A stretch of DNA of 64,000 nucleotides from JAIVJZ01 sp035645695 (GTDB taxonomy: Bacteria > Acidobacteriota > Blastocatellia > Pyrinomonadales > Pyrinomonadaceae). The notes under the pieces are model-generated. The model saw nothing but the letters and a program-made list of their open reading frames with translations, had not been told where the DNA came from and did not search any database. How positions within the stretch are numbered: the first letter of the stretch is position 1; each line of letters begins with the position of its first letter. This document shows, one piece after another, positions 9,772 through 16,933 of the stretch. The stretch spans positions 1-64,000 of the forward strand of contig DASQMC010000035.1 of assembly GCA_035645695.1 (NCBI GenBank). Direction: 5' to 3'. The position numbers and the translations under genes are program-made.

Positions 9772-11034
9772 TTAGTTAAGTCGTATGCGGTTAAAGGCGT
9801 CCCATTGAGAGGTGTCCGAGAGGATCACCTGATCGCCTTCCTGTAAGCCTTCCAGAACTTCGATGGTGTTGACGGAACTGCGGCCGAGACGGACTTGCAC
9901 GCGGGTCGCGAACTGCCCGCCCGGTTCGAGTTTGAACATCCCGACGCTCGATTGCGACTGGCCGAAGGCGGGGCGTCCGACGTAGAGGATGTTGTCGAGG
10001 CGTTCGAGTTCGATAGTGCCGTCAACGCTGAGATCGGGGCGCGCGCCCTGCGGGAGCGCGGCGTCGAGCGCAACGTCGATGGTGACGGTGCTGTTCTGCG
10101 ACGCCGGGTCGATGCGGACGACGTGGCCGGGGATGATGCCGTTGCGCGTGTCGATGCTCGCCTGCTGGCCGAGCGTGATGTCTTTGGCCTGTGTCTCGGC
10201 GATGCGAAGCTCGGCCTTCAGGTTTTGCGGCTCGACGACGCGCGCGAGGTTCGTCCCCGGCTGCACCTGCTGCCCGACTTCAACCTGCATCTCTTGCAGC
10301 ACGCCGTTCGTCCCGGCCAGCACGCGCAGCGTCGCCACCTGCGTCTGTCTGAGTTGGAGTTGCGCCTTGAGTTGATTGATGCGCGCCGTCTGCGCGGCGA
10401 GTTGCGCCTGTGCGGATTTAGTCGTGCCTTGCAGGCGCTTCTGTTCGATGGAGTAGCGATTTGCCAAGTCGGCCACGCGGACGCGCGAGAGTTTGAGATT
10501 GATGGCCGGGATCAAACCGTCTTTGGCGAGCAGTTCGTCGGTGTCGGATTGCAGTTTCGCCTGCTGGTATTCCGACTGCACGGTGGCGGCGGCGGCCTGC
10601 TGGCTCATGCGCTCGCTTTCGAGCCGCGCGGCGATGTTGTTGTAGTCGGCCTCGGCCGCGCGCATCTGGTATTCGATGTCAACCGTGCCCTGCTGCAACT
10701 CCGGGTTGCTCAACTCGATCAAGACCGTGCCCGCCGTCACTTCCGTACCCGGTTGGACGTGCACGCGCTCGACGCGCCCCTGCGTGGCCGCCGCGATGAC
10801 GCGGATGTCCTGCGGCACGAGCGTGCCGTTGCCGCGCACCTGCCGCAGCATCTGCCCGCGCTTCACCGTATCGATCAGAGTGGTCGAACGCTCGACGCCC
10901 GGCGCGGCGGGTTTCATGCGCGACACGCCCAGAGTGATGGCCGTCACCGCCACAATGCCGACGGCCGCGTAGAGAACGATTCGCACGCGCCGCTTGCGCG
11001 CCGAAGATTTACCGCGAGGAACATCCATGCCCAA
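9772..11034 (-). CDS. HlyD/MacA-family periplasmic adaptor subunit
   Basis: About 420 residues. A cytosolic basic N-terminus (SSARKRRVR) and one membrane anchor (about 20-42) are followed by a split lipoyl/biotinyl domain (first half around GTEVTAGTVLIELSNPELQQG), a long alpha-helical coiled-coil hairpin (about 120-240, rich in Q/A/L) and beta-barrel domains (DPASQNSTVTIDVAL; VRLGRSSVNTIEVLEGL). Adaptors of this family link the inner-membrane permease to an outer-membrane TolC-type channel; no TolC gene is in the window. A TTG at 11034 and an ATG at 11028 are both possible starts, and AAGGAAG is better spaced for the TTG. A sigma-54-like promoter lies just upstream. Confidence 0.9.
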   Translation of the reverse strand: MGMDVPRGKSSARKRRVRIVLYAAVGIVAVTAITLGVSRMKPAAPGVERSTTLIDTVKRGQMLRQVRGNGTLVPQDIRVIAAATQGRVERVHVQPGTEVTAGTVLIELSNPELQQGTVDIEYQMRAAEADYNNIAARLESERMSQQAAAATVQSEYQQAKLQSDTDELLAKDGLIPAINLKLSRVRVADLANRYSIEQKRLQGTTKSAQAQLAAQTARINQLKAQLQLRQTQVATLRVLAGTNGVLQEMQVEVGQQVQPGTNLARVVEPQNLKAELRIAETQAKDITLGQQASIDTRNGIIPGHVVRIDPASQNSTVTIDVALDAALPQGARPDLSVDGTIELERLDNILYVGRPAFGQSQSSVGMFKLEPGGQFATRVQVRLGRSSVNTIEVLEGLQEGDQVILSDTSQWDAFNRIRLN

Positions 11035-11069
11035 AATATTTCTTCCTTCCCGATTTACCGTCGCTGCCG

Positions 11070-11092
11070 CCTTAGCGAAAGGCGTGCCAACA
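11070..11092 (-). promoter_or_regulatory. Candidate sigma-54 promoter of the adaptor gene
   Basis: The minus strand reads TTGGCACG-CCTT-TCGCT. This has the invariant GG-N10-GC spacing of -24/-12 promoters and one mismatch in the TTGC box. Predicted transcription would begin about 30 nt before the adaptor start. It is a single site read by eye; the adaptor may equally be transcribed from the upstream ATPase gene. Confidence 0.4.
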
Positions 11093-11220
11093 CTCGAACT
11101 CGCGATTTCACCAGTCTTATCGCGATTTCACCTCTTTTTCGCGCCTTCTCGCATTCTCCGGCGCCGCGCCGCCGAAACCCGTTTTCCCAATATCGAACCG
11201 AACGCCTGCCGATTTCGGAA

Positions 11221-11345
11221 TGCGGAATCTCGATTTGAGATTTCAAATTTGAGATTTGAGATTTCAACTTTCAACTTTGAAATTTCGGATTGCAGACTCC
11301 GGATTCCAAATTTGAGATTTCAAATTCCAGATTGCAAAACGGACG
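11221..11345. repeat. GATTTGA/GATTTCA word array (family F, copy 1)
   Basis: An AT-rich stretch of repeated 7-nt words (GATTTCA, AATTTGA, GATTTGA, then TTTCAAC) with internal self-complementarity. It continues into CGGATT/GCAATCCGCATTCGGC words up to the end of the ATPase gene. The 366-bp gap 11035-11400 otherwise contains only the candidate promoter of the adaptor gene. Confidence 0.75.
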
Positions 11346-11400
11346 CTTATCCGCAATCCGCATTCGGCGATCCGCTTTCGGCGATCCGTAATCGACTTTG

Positions 11401-12063
11401 CTACTTCACCACCCAGCCGTCTTCCAGTTGCACGACGCGGTTGCCATACTGCGCGTTCTGTTCGGAGTGTGTGACCTGGATGATGGTCGTCCCGTCGTCG
11501 TTGAGGCGTTTGAAGAGTTCCATGATCTCGCGCCCCTGGCTGGAATGTAGATTTCCGGTCGGCTCGTCGGCGAGGAGCAGTTTGGGGTTCGAGATGACGG
11601 CACGCGCAACGGCCACCAACTGCTGCTGACCGCCCGACAACTGGTTCGGATATAAATCCTTCTTCCCCACGATGTGAAAACGGTCGAGCACTTCGGCCAC
11701 CATCGATTGCCGTTCAGGCTTCCTGACATCCTTGTAAGAGAGCGGCATGTCCAGATTTTCGTAAACGGTCAGATGATCGAGCAGGTGATAACTCTGGAAG
11801 ACGAAGCCGATGTGGTGTTTGTTCAGTTCGGCGCGTTCTTTCTTTCCGAGCAGATGCACGGCCGCGTCCCCGAAATAGTATTCGCCCGTCCACGCGCTAT
11901 CGAACATGCCGAGGATATTCAGCAGCGTTGACTTGCCCGCGCCCGACGGCCCCATGATCGACACGAACTCGCCCGCGCGAACGTCCACATCGACGCGCCG
12001 CAGCACGTAAGTTTTACTCACGCCCTGCACGTAAACTTTTTCGATATTGCGCAAGCGGATCAT
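11401..12063 (-). CDS. ABC transporter ATP-binding protein, MacB/LolD type
   Basis: A 220-residue ATPase that heads the export locus. Walker A is GPSGAGKST (38-46), the signature LSGGQQQLVAVARA begins near 142, Walker B is KLLLADEPTGNL near 161, and the switch region is TIIQVTHSEQNA. It carries His instead of Asp after the NL of Walker B (NLHSSQ), unlike its paralogue (NLDSKN). The two ATPases of the locus are clearly different, so they may pair with different permeases or form a heterodimer; this is inference. GAGGG precedes the ATG by about 8 nt. Confidence 0.94.
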   Translation of the reverse strand: MIRLRNIEKVYVQGVSKTYVLRRVDVDVRAGEFVSIMGPSGAGKSTLLNILGMFDSAWTGEYYFGDAAVHLLGKKERAELNKHHIGFVFQSYHLLDHLTVYENLDMPLSYKDVRKPERQSMVAEVLDRFHIVGKKDLYPNQLSGGQQQLVAVARAVISNPKLLLADEPTGNLHSSQGREIMELFKRLNDDGTTIIQVTHSEQNAQYGNRVVQLEDGWVVK

Positions 12064-12173
12064 TTAAACACCCTCGCGTGCGGGCTGCCCGGAAGCGTTT
12101 CCGCCCGTCGGTAAGGAAACGCGCGGGCTCTCGAGCCTCGGGCGTTTCAGCTTTTGATAAGTCAGTGCGAGTC

Positions 12174-12192
12174 TATGGAAGCGGCGTGCCAG
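12174..12192 (-). promoter_or_regulatory. Weak sigma-54-like site upstream of the export operon
   Basis: The minus strand carries TGGCACG-CCGC-TTCCA: a perfect -24 half and a -12 box with one mismatch at a conserved position. It lies about 110 bp before the first ATPase gene. It is reported only because a second such site precedes the adaptor gene. Confidence 0.25.
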
Positions 12193-12334
12193 CGGCGTTG
12201 TGAGAGGCGGGAATGAATTTTCGGGCGTTTCGCGGCGGGGCTGTAAATTCCAAACTCATTCAATCCCACTTTCGGGACGCCCGTTCGCGAAAGCGAAAAA
12301 CGCCCCGCGCGATTTACGAAAGAATGGATCGAAG

Positions 12335-12378
12335 ATTCAAATCGAGGACGGTTAACATTCAAATCGGGGACGACTAAA
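12335..12378. repeat. Tandem 22-bp direct repeat upstream of the export operon
   Basis: Two adjacent 22-bp copies start with ATTCAAATCG and differ at about four positions (GAGGACGGTTAAC versus GGGGACGACTAAA). They lie about 275 bp upstream of the first ATPase gene. This is an operator-like arrangement; no regulator gene is adjacent. Confidence 0.6.
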
Positions 12379-12385
12379 TAACGCC

Positions 12386-12469
12386 GATTGATTCATTGAT
12401 TCATCGGTTCATTGAAGAAATAAAAAATTGAATCAATGAACCGATGAATCAATGAATCAATGAATCAAT
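12386..12469. repeat. TTCATTGA-type inverted repeat (family A, copy 3)
   Basis: The arms GATTGATTCATTGATTC... and its reverse complement (...GAATCAATGAATCAAT) surround a short A-rich loop (AGAAATAAAAAA). It is next to the stop codon of the aldehyde dehydrogenase gene, so it may act as a terminator for that gene. The rest of the 411-bp gap 12064-12474 holds the 22-bp direct repeat and the weak sigma-54-like site. Confidence 0.8.
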
Positions 12470-12474
12470 TTCCC

Positions 12475-13875
12475 CTATTCCGTTTCGGTTCGCCGCGCGT
12501 CGCCGCCTTCGTCTTTGATCCAGACGGTCTTGATGTTCACGAACTCGCGTATGCCGAACTCGCCCAACTCGCGCCCGTAGCCGGAACGCTTGACGCCGCC
12601 GAACGGCATGCGCGGGTCTGATGCCACCATCGCGTTGATGAACACCGCGCCCGCTTCGATCTCTTCGATGAACCGCGCTCGCTCGCTCGCGTCGTTCGTC
12701 CACGCGCTCGCGCCGAGTCCGAACGTCGTGTCGTTCGCAAGCTCGATGGCCTCTTCGAGTGAGCGCGCGCGAAACAGCAACGCGACGGGGCCGAAGAACT
12801 CTTCAGCGTAAGCCGGGGAATTTTTCGGAATGTCCGCGAGCACCGTCGGCGCGTAGTAATTCCCCGCCCGCCGCACGCGCTCGCCGCCGGTGAGGACGCG
12901 CGCGCCCGCTTCGACGGACTTTCGCACCTGCTCGTCCAGTTCTTCCAGGATGCTCGCCGTTGCGAGCGGCCCCACCTGTGTCGCCTCGTCCGCCGGATCG
13001 CCGACCTTTAGCGCCGCCATCCCCGCAACGAAGCGGCGCGCGAACTCGTCGTACACATCCGCGTGGACGATGAAGCGTTTGGCCGCGATGCACGACTGGC
13101 CGTTATTGATCGTGCGCGCCTTGACGGCGGTACGGGCGGCGGCCTCGAAATCCGCCGTCGGCATGACGATGAACGGGTCGCTGCCGCCGAGTTCGAGCAC
13201 GGTCTTCTTGATCGCCTTCCCGGCGCGGCTCGCCACCTCGCTCCCCGCGCGCTCGCTGCCCGTAAGAGTCGCGGCGGCGACGCGCGCATCGTCAAGCACA
13301 CGCCCGACCTGACCGGCGTCGAGCAGCAGCGTTTGAAACGCGCCCTCGATAAAGCCCGCGCGCCGAAAAATCTCTTCTATCGCCAGCGCGCACTGCGGCA
13401 CGTTCGAGGCGTGTTTGAGCAGCCCGACGTTTCCGGCCATCAGGGCGGGCGCGGCGAACCGGAAGACCTGCCAGAAGGGAAAATTCCACGGCATGACGGC
13501 GAGCACCGCGCCGACGGGTTCGTAGCGTATGAAAGAGCGCGACGCGCTCGTCTCCACCTCTTCGTCGGCGAGAAATCCCCTCGCATGCTCGGCGTAGTAA
13601 CGACACACGAGCGCGCACTTCGCGGCCTCGTCTCGCGCCGCCTGCAACGGCTTGCCCATCTCCGCCGTCATCAAACGCGCGAAGCGATCCTTTTCCGTTT
13701 CCAGAATCTCCGCCGCGCCGAGCATCTTCGCCGCGCGTTCGGGAAAGGTCGTGCGCCGGTGCACGCGGTAGGCGGCGGCGGCGCGTCGCAGTTTCTCTTC
13801 GATCTCCGCTTCGGTAAGCGGCGCGAACTCGCCGAACTTCTCCCCCGTCGCAGGATTCACACTCGCGATTGCCAT
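12475..13875 (-). CDS. NAD(P)-dependent succinate-semialdehyde dehydrogenase-like aldehyde dehydrogenase
   Basis: A 466-residue cytosolic aldehyde dehydrogenase oxidising an aldehyde (probably succinate semialdehyde) to the acid. The opening SVNPATGE is typical of the short Sad/GabD-like group. The Rossmann cofactor site includes PWNFPFWQ (about 129-136). The catalytic general base is Glu228 in TVLELGGSD and the nucleophile is Cys262 in NNGQSCIAAKRF. The start at 13875 is chosen because AGGGGG lies 6 nt upstream; an earlier in-frame ATG at 13893 would remove this site. It is monocistronic between hairpin elements. The exact substrate is not proven by sequence. Confidence 0.9.
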   Translation of the reverse strand: MAIASVNPATGEKFGEFAPLTEAEIEEKLRRAAAAYRVHRRTTFPERAAKMLGAAEILETEKDRFARLMTAEMGKPLQAARDEAAKCALVCRYYAEHARGFLADEEVETSASRSFIRYEPVGAVLAVMPWNFPFWQVFRFAAPALMAGNVGLLKHASNVPQCALAIEEIFRRAGFIEGAFQTLLLDAGQVGRVLDDARVAAATLTGSERAGSEVASRAGKAIKKTVLELGGSDPFIVMPTADFEAAARTAVKARTINNGQSCIAAKRFIVHADVYDEFARRFVAGMAALKVGDPADEATQVGPLATASILEELDEQVRKSVEAGARVLTGGERVRRAGNYYAPTVLADIPKNSPAYAEEFFGPVALLFRARSLEEAIELANDTTFGLGASAWTNDASERARFIEEIEAGAVFINAMVASDPRMPFGGVKRSGYGRELGEFGIREFVNIKTVWIKDEGGDARRTETE

Positions 13876-13980
13876 AGAACACCCCCTGTCCATCTTCGGG
13901 CTATGTTCACATCATAACGCAACTGCCCGTGGCCGCGCTCATCATGTATAGTTTCAGCAGCAACCCGGTTTCAGCTTTTT

Positions 13981-14078
13981 TCTCTGTGCCCCCTCTGTGT
14001 CCTCTGTGTCTCTGTGGTGAATGCTTATTCAGAGTCATTCACCACAGAGACACAGAGAGCACAGAGGGGGCACAGAGG
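13981..14078. repeat. CACAGAG-type giant inverted repeat (family C, copy 1)
   Basis: A nearly perfect 43-bp stem (left arm 13981-14023, right arm from 14036) with a 12-nt loop. The arms are built of words such as CTCTGTGT and its complement ACACAGAG, plus CATTCACCACAGAGAC next to the loop. Copies 2 and 3 near 24.4 and 33.3 kb share the same word order and the loop-proximal CATTCACCAC. Confidence 0.9.
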
Positions 14079-14162
14079 AGGCATAGAGTACAAATCAATG
14101 TAGGGCGGTATCATAGTTTCCGCGTTCGCCGAGTTGGCGCGTTCGATGTCGGATTTGATCGC

Positions 14163-14939
14163 ATGGGCTTTAGTCTTCTTCAGGGGGTCATCCTGTTCGC
14201 GTCGGCGTTTGCCGCGGGGATGATTAATTCCATCGCGGGCGGCGGCACGCTCCTCACTTTCCCGACGCTCATCTGGCTCGGGCTCGACGCCAAAGAGGCC
14301 AACGCGACGAGCACCGTCGCGCTCTGGCCGGGACTCGTCGGCGGGTTGTTCGGCTTCCGGCGCGAGTTGGAACGCAGCCGCCCGCTGCTCGTTCGTCTGG
14401 GGTTGACGAGTCTCGCCGGAGGCGCGGTCGGCGCTGGTCTGCTCATCTGGACGCCCGCGCAAACCTTCGCGCGCCTCGTTCCCTTCCTCATCTTCTTCGC
14501 CACGCTTCTCTTCATGGCGCAGGAGCCGATCACGCGTTGGCTGCGTTTGGAGACGACGGCCGACGAGCGGCAGAGGGGTTGGTGGACGGGCGCGATCCTG
14601 TTCCAGTTCTGCGCCGCCGTCTATGGCGGCTACTTCGGCGCGGGCAACGGCATCCTCATGCTGTCCGCGCTCGGGCTGCTCGGCATCTCGGACATCCACC
14701 GCGCCAATGGTCTCAAGAATTTTTTGGGACTGACTTTAAACAGCATAGCCGTCGTGGCCTTCGCCGTCTCCGGTCTCGTCCGCTGGCCGCAAGCCTTCGT
14801 GATGGCATGCGGCGCGATCATGGGCGGCTACTACGGCGCGGCGATAGCGCGCAAACTCGGCCGCACGTTCGTTCGCCGCGCCGTCATCTTCATCGGACTC
14901 ACCATCGGCTGTCTCATGCTCTGGCAACTGTCCGGCTAG
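14163..14939 (+). CDS. TSUP/TauE-SafE family membrane transporter
   Basis: A 258-residue integral membrane protein with about eight helices, matching the sulfite exporter TauE/SafE (DUF81) family. The N-terminal half carries AGMINSIAGGGTLLTFPTL, the family signature; the second half repeats the pattern (GGYFGAGNGILMLSALGLLG and NGLKNFLG). The family moves sulfite, sulfoacetate or other small organosulfur anions across the inner membrane. The start is placed at the ATG just before the first helix; upstream in-frame codons run through an intergenic hairpin and are unlikely to be translated. The substrate cannot be told from sequence. Confidence 0.85.
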   Translation: MGFSLLQGVILFASAFAAGMINSIAGGGTLLTFPTLIWLGLDAKEANATSTVALWPGLVGGLFGFRRELERSRPLLVRLGLTSLAGGAVGAGLLIWTPAQTFARLVPFLIFFATLLFMAQEPITRWLRLETTADERQRGWWTGAILFQFCAAVYGGYFGAGNGILMLSALGLLGISDIHRANGLKNFLGLTLNSIAVVAFAVSGLVRWPQAFVMACGAIMGGYYGAAIARKLGRTFVRRAVIFIGLTIGCLMLWQLSG

Positions 14940-14987
14940 TCGTGTCGCACCACCGGCAGGCAATTTTACAAACGGCGCGTGTTTGCA

Positions 14988-15016
14988 TTGACTCCCCATA
15001 CGGTCTTCTGTATCCT
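14988..15016 (+). promoter_or_regulatory. Sigma-70 promoter of the subtilase gene
   Basis: TTGACT at 14988-14993, a 17-nt spacer and TATCCT at 15011-15016. It is one of the best -35/-10 pairs in the window. It predicts a 5' leader of roughly 135 nt before the subtilase start. Confidence 0.6.
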
Positions 15017-15160
15017 GCCCCCCTCAATTTATGCGTCTGAAGGTTGCTCCCGGGGTTTTATTTAGTCGCACCATTACCCTACCGCATCACCCTTCGCTCG
15101 CACCCCCGCGCTGCGCATTCCCGTCAGCGCACCACTTCCGCAACCTATTTGGAGCCTAAG

Positions 15161-16711
15161 ATGAAAAGAGTTCTAGTCTATATCTCTCTTACGCTGTCCC
15201 TCTTTGCGCTGATGTGCGCTCCCCTTCCCCTAACCCAATTCAACGTCACGCCGGTCTCGGCGCAAGGCGAGCCGAAACGATATGTGATCATTTATCACTC
15301 ACAAAGTTCCGTTCACAAAGGCGCCGAAAATAAAGTGGTGCGAATGGGCGGAGAGGTAGTTTCTCGTCTGGATGAAGCGGGCGCGCTGGTGGCTACTTCC
15401 GCCAATCCTAATTTCGCCGCCGAGATTGCGAAGGAGGACGCGCAAATATCCGACGTGGCCGAAGACATCCCCATGCAGATGATCCCCTCGCCGGAAAAGA
15501 TGGCCGTCACCTCCTTCGCGGATGGGCCGGTCGAAGCCCCCGGCGACGACACGCAGACCGGGTCTGAACCCTTCTACAGATTTCAGTGGGACAAGAAACG
15601 CATGAGAGCGTCCAATCAGGGATCATACGCCGTGCAGCAGGGACGCCCCGACGTGGTCGTCGCCGTGCTCGACACGGGCGCGGATATCTTGCCCGTCCCG
15701 CATCAGGACATCAGACCGAATCTCGACGTTGCCCGCAGCCGTTCATTCATCAACACGGCATTCGGCGTAGCGGGCGATCCGAACCCCGCCGCGTGGGACG
15801 ATAAGAACGGGCATGGTTCATGGTGTCTGAGCGCCGTCGGTGCGCCGATCAATGCCAGAGGCATATCGGGCGTCGCGCCGCGCGTGAGGCTCGTCGCCTT
15901 GAAGGTTTTGGGCGACAACGGCAGCGGCAGCTACGTATCAATCGCGCAGGCGTTGATCTATGCCGGCATCAACAAATTCGACGTTGCCTCCATGAGCATC
16001 GGCGGCTACCTGAACCGTTCACAACAAAACACCCAGGCGCTCGTCAAGCTCCTTCAGCGCTCCGTAAACTTTGCACGCGAGAACGGCGTCACGCCCATCG
16101 CGGCGCTCGGCAACGACAGTTTCGATCTGAGCGACGGAAGGTTCTTTCGTAGTTTCATAGAGTTGCCGGGAGAAATAGACGGCGTAATCGGCGTCTCGGC
16201 GACAGGCTATTTCAACCTCAAGGCTTCCTACAGCAACTACGGCGTCGGCAAGACGGACATCAGCGCGCCGGGCGGAGATTACGGCGTGCAGGCCACGTCT
16301 CAAACCAACCCGCTCGGCGGCGGAAGCGTGCTGGGCGCATGGGCACAGGAAGTTTTCGGGCCGAACGCATACGCATTCGCCAGCGGCACTTCGATGGCCT
16401 GCCCGAACGCGGCGGGCGTGTGCGCTTTGATCATCTCGCAGTACGGTGATTTCACTCCCGACAACTCCAACAAGCTGCACATGTCGCCGCAGCGGGTCGA
16501 GGCATATCTGCAACAGACGGCTAATAACCAGCCTTGCCCCGAGCCGAGAGAGGTCAACTTCTTCACGGTCTTCCCCATCGGCACTTTGCCCGTCGGCACG
16601 CAAGTCGAAGCCGCCAACCAGAGATGTCAGGGCGACGCGGGCTACAACAACTTCTACGGCAAAGGCATCGTCGATGCATTCAAGGCGGTCACCGAAGCGC
16701 CCGGTCAATAA
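15161..16711 (+). CDS. Secreted subtilisin-like serine protease (S8)
   Basis: A 516-residue exported protease. Signal peptide 1-35, then an I9-type propeptide/inhibitor-like region (about 38-108, YVIIYHSQSSVHKGAENKVV). The catalytic domain has Asp161 (VVVAVLDTGAD), His208 (DKNGHGSWC), oxyanion Asn308 (AALGND) and Ser401 (ASGTSMACPNAAG). All triad residues are present. GGAG precedes the ATG at 15161 by 7 nt; the upstream in-frame ATG lacks a signal peptide. It stands alone between a sigma-70 promoter and a strong hairpin terminator. It probably degrades extracellular proteins. Confidence 0.93.
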   Translation: MKRVLVYISLTLSLFALMCAPLPLTQFNVTPVSAQGEPKRYVIIYHSQSSVHKGAENKVVRMGGEVVSRLDEAGALVATSANPNFAAEIAKEDAQISDVAEDIPMQMIPSPEKMAVTSFADGPVEAPGDDTQTGSEPFYRFQWDKKRMRASNQGSYAVQQGRPDVVVAVLDTGADILPVPHQDIRPNLDVARSRSFINTAFGVAGDPNPAAWDDKNGHGSWCLSAVGAPINARGISGVAPRVRLVALKVLGDNGSGSYVSIAQALIYAGINKFDVASMSIGGYLNRSQQNTQALVKLLQRSVNFARENGVTPIAALGNDSFDLSDGRFFRSFIELPGEIDGVIGVSATGYFNLKASYSNYGVGKTDISAPGGDYGVQATSQTNPLGGGSVLGAWAQEVFGPNAYAFASGTSMACPNAAGVCALIISQYGDFTPDNSNKLHMSPQRVEAYLQQTANNQPCPEPREVNFFTVFPIGTLPVGTQVEAANQRCQGDAGYNNFYGKGIVDAFKAVTEAPGQ

Positions 16712-16769
16712 CGACCGCTTCAAAGACCACACAACATGATCAGCAATCCGGCACGAGCCGGTTGAGAAT

Positions 16770-16816
16770 CGAAACGAGAGCGGCGAAGCTGTTAAGGCAT
16801 CGCCGCTCTCGTTTCG
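16770..16816. terminator. Strong 17-bp hairpin between convergent genes
   Basis: CGAAACGAGAGCGGCGA pairs perfectly with TCGCCGCTCTCGTTTCG around a 13-nt loop. It lies about 60 bp after the subtilase stop and before the end of the convergent molybdoenzyme gene, so it may serve both. There is no long T-run on either side. Confidence 0.7.
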
Positions 16817-16933
16817 TGCGGACGTGGAATTTATCGGCGAGTAGCGCGTTCGTGCTGCGCCGTGCTTCTTAGCGCCGGTTCGCCGGGAACTCTTTATCAG
16901 CCGTGAGATGAGGCCGTCATATTTATTCCGGTG

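Noticed and set aside
9895..11238. A 447-residue open frame on the plus strand over the adaptor gene
   Set aside because: It is antisense to a clear HlyD-family protein and has the Arg/Asp/Leu/Val-rich composition of complementary GC-rich codons. The sense frame carries all family motifs.
12162..12362. A 66-residue minus-strand frame upstream of the first ATPase gene
   Set aside because: Lies across the direct repeat and operator-like sequence; no ribosome site, no family resemblance.
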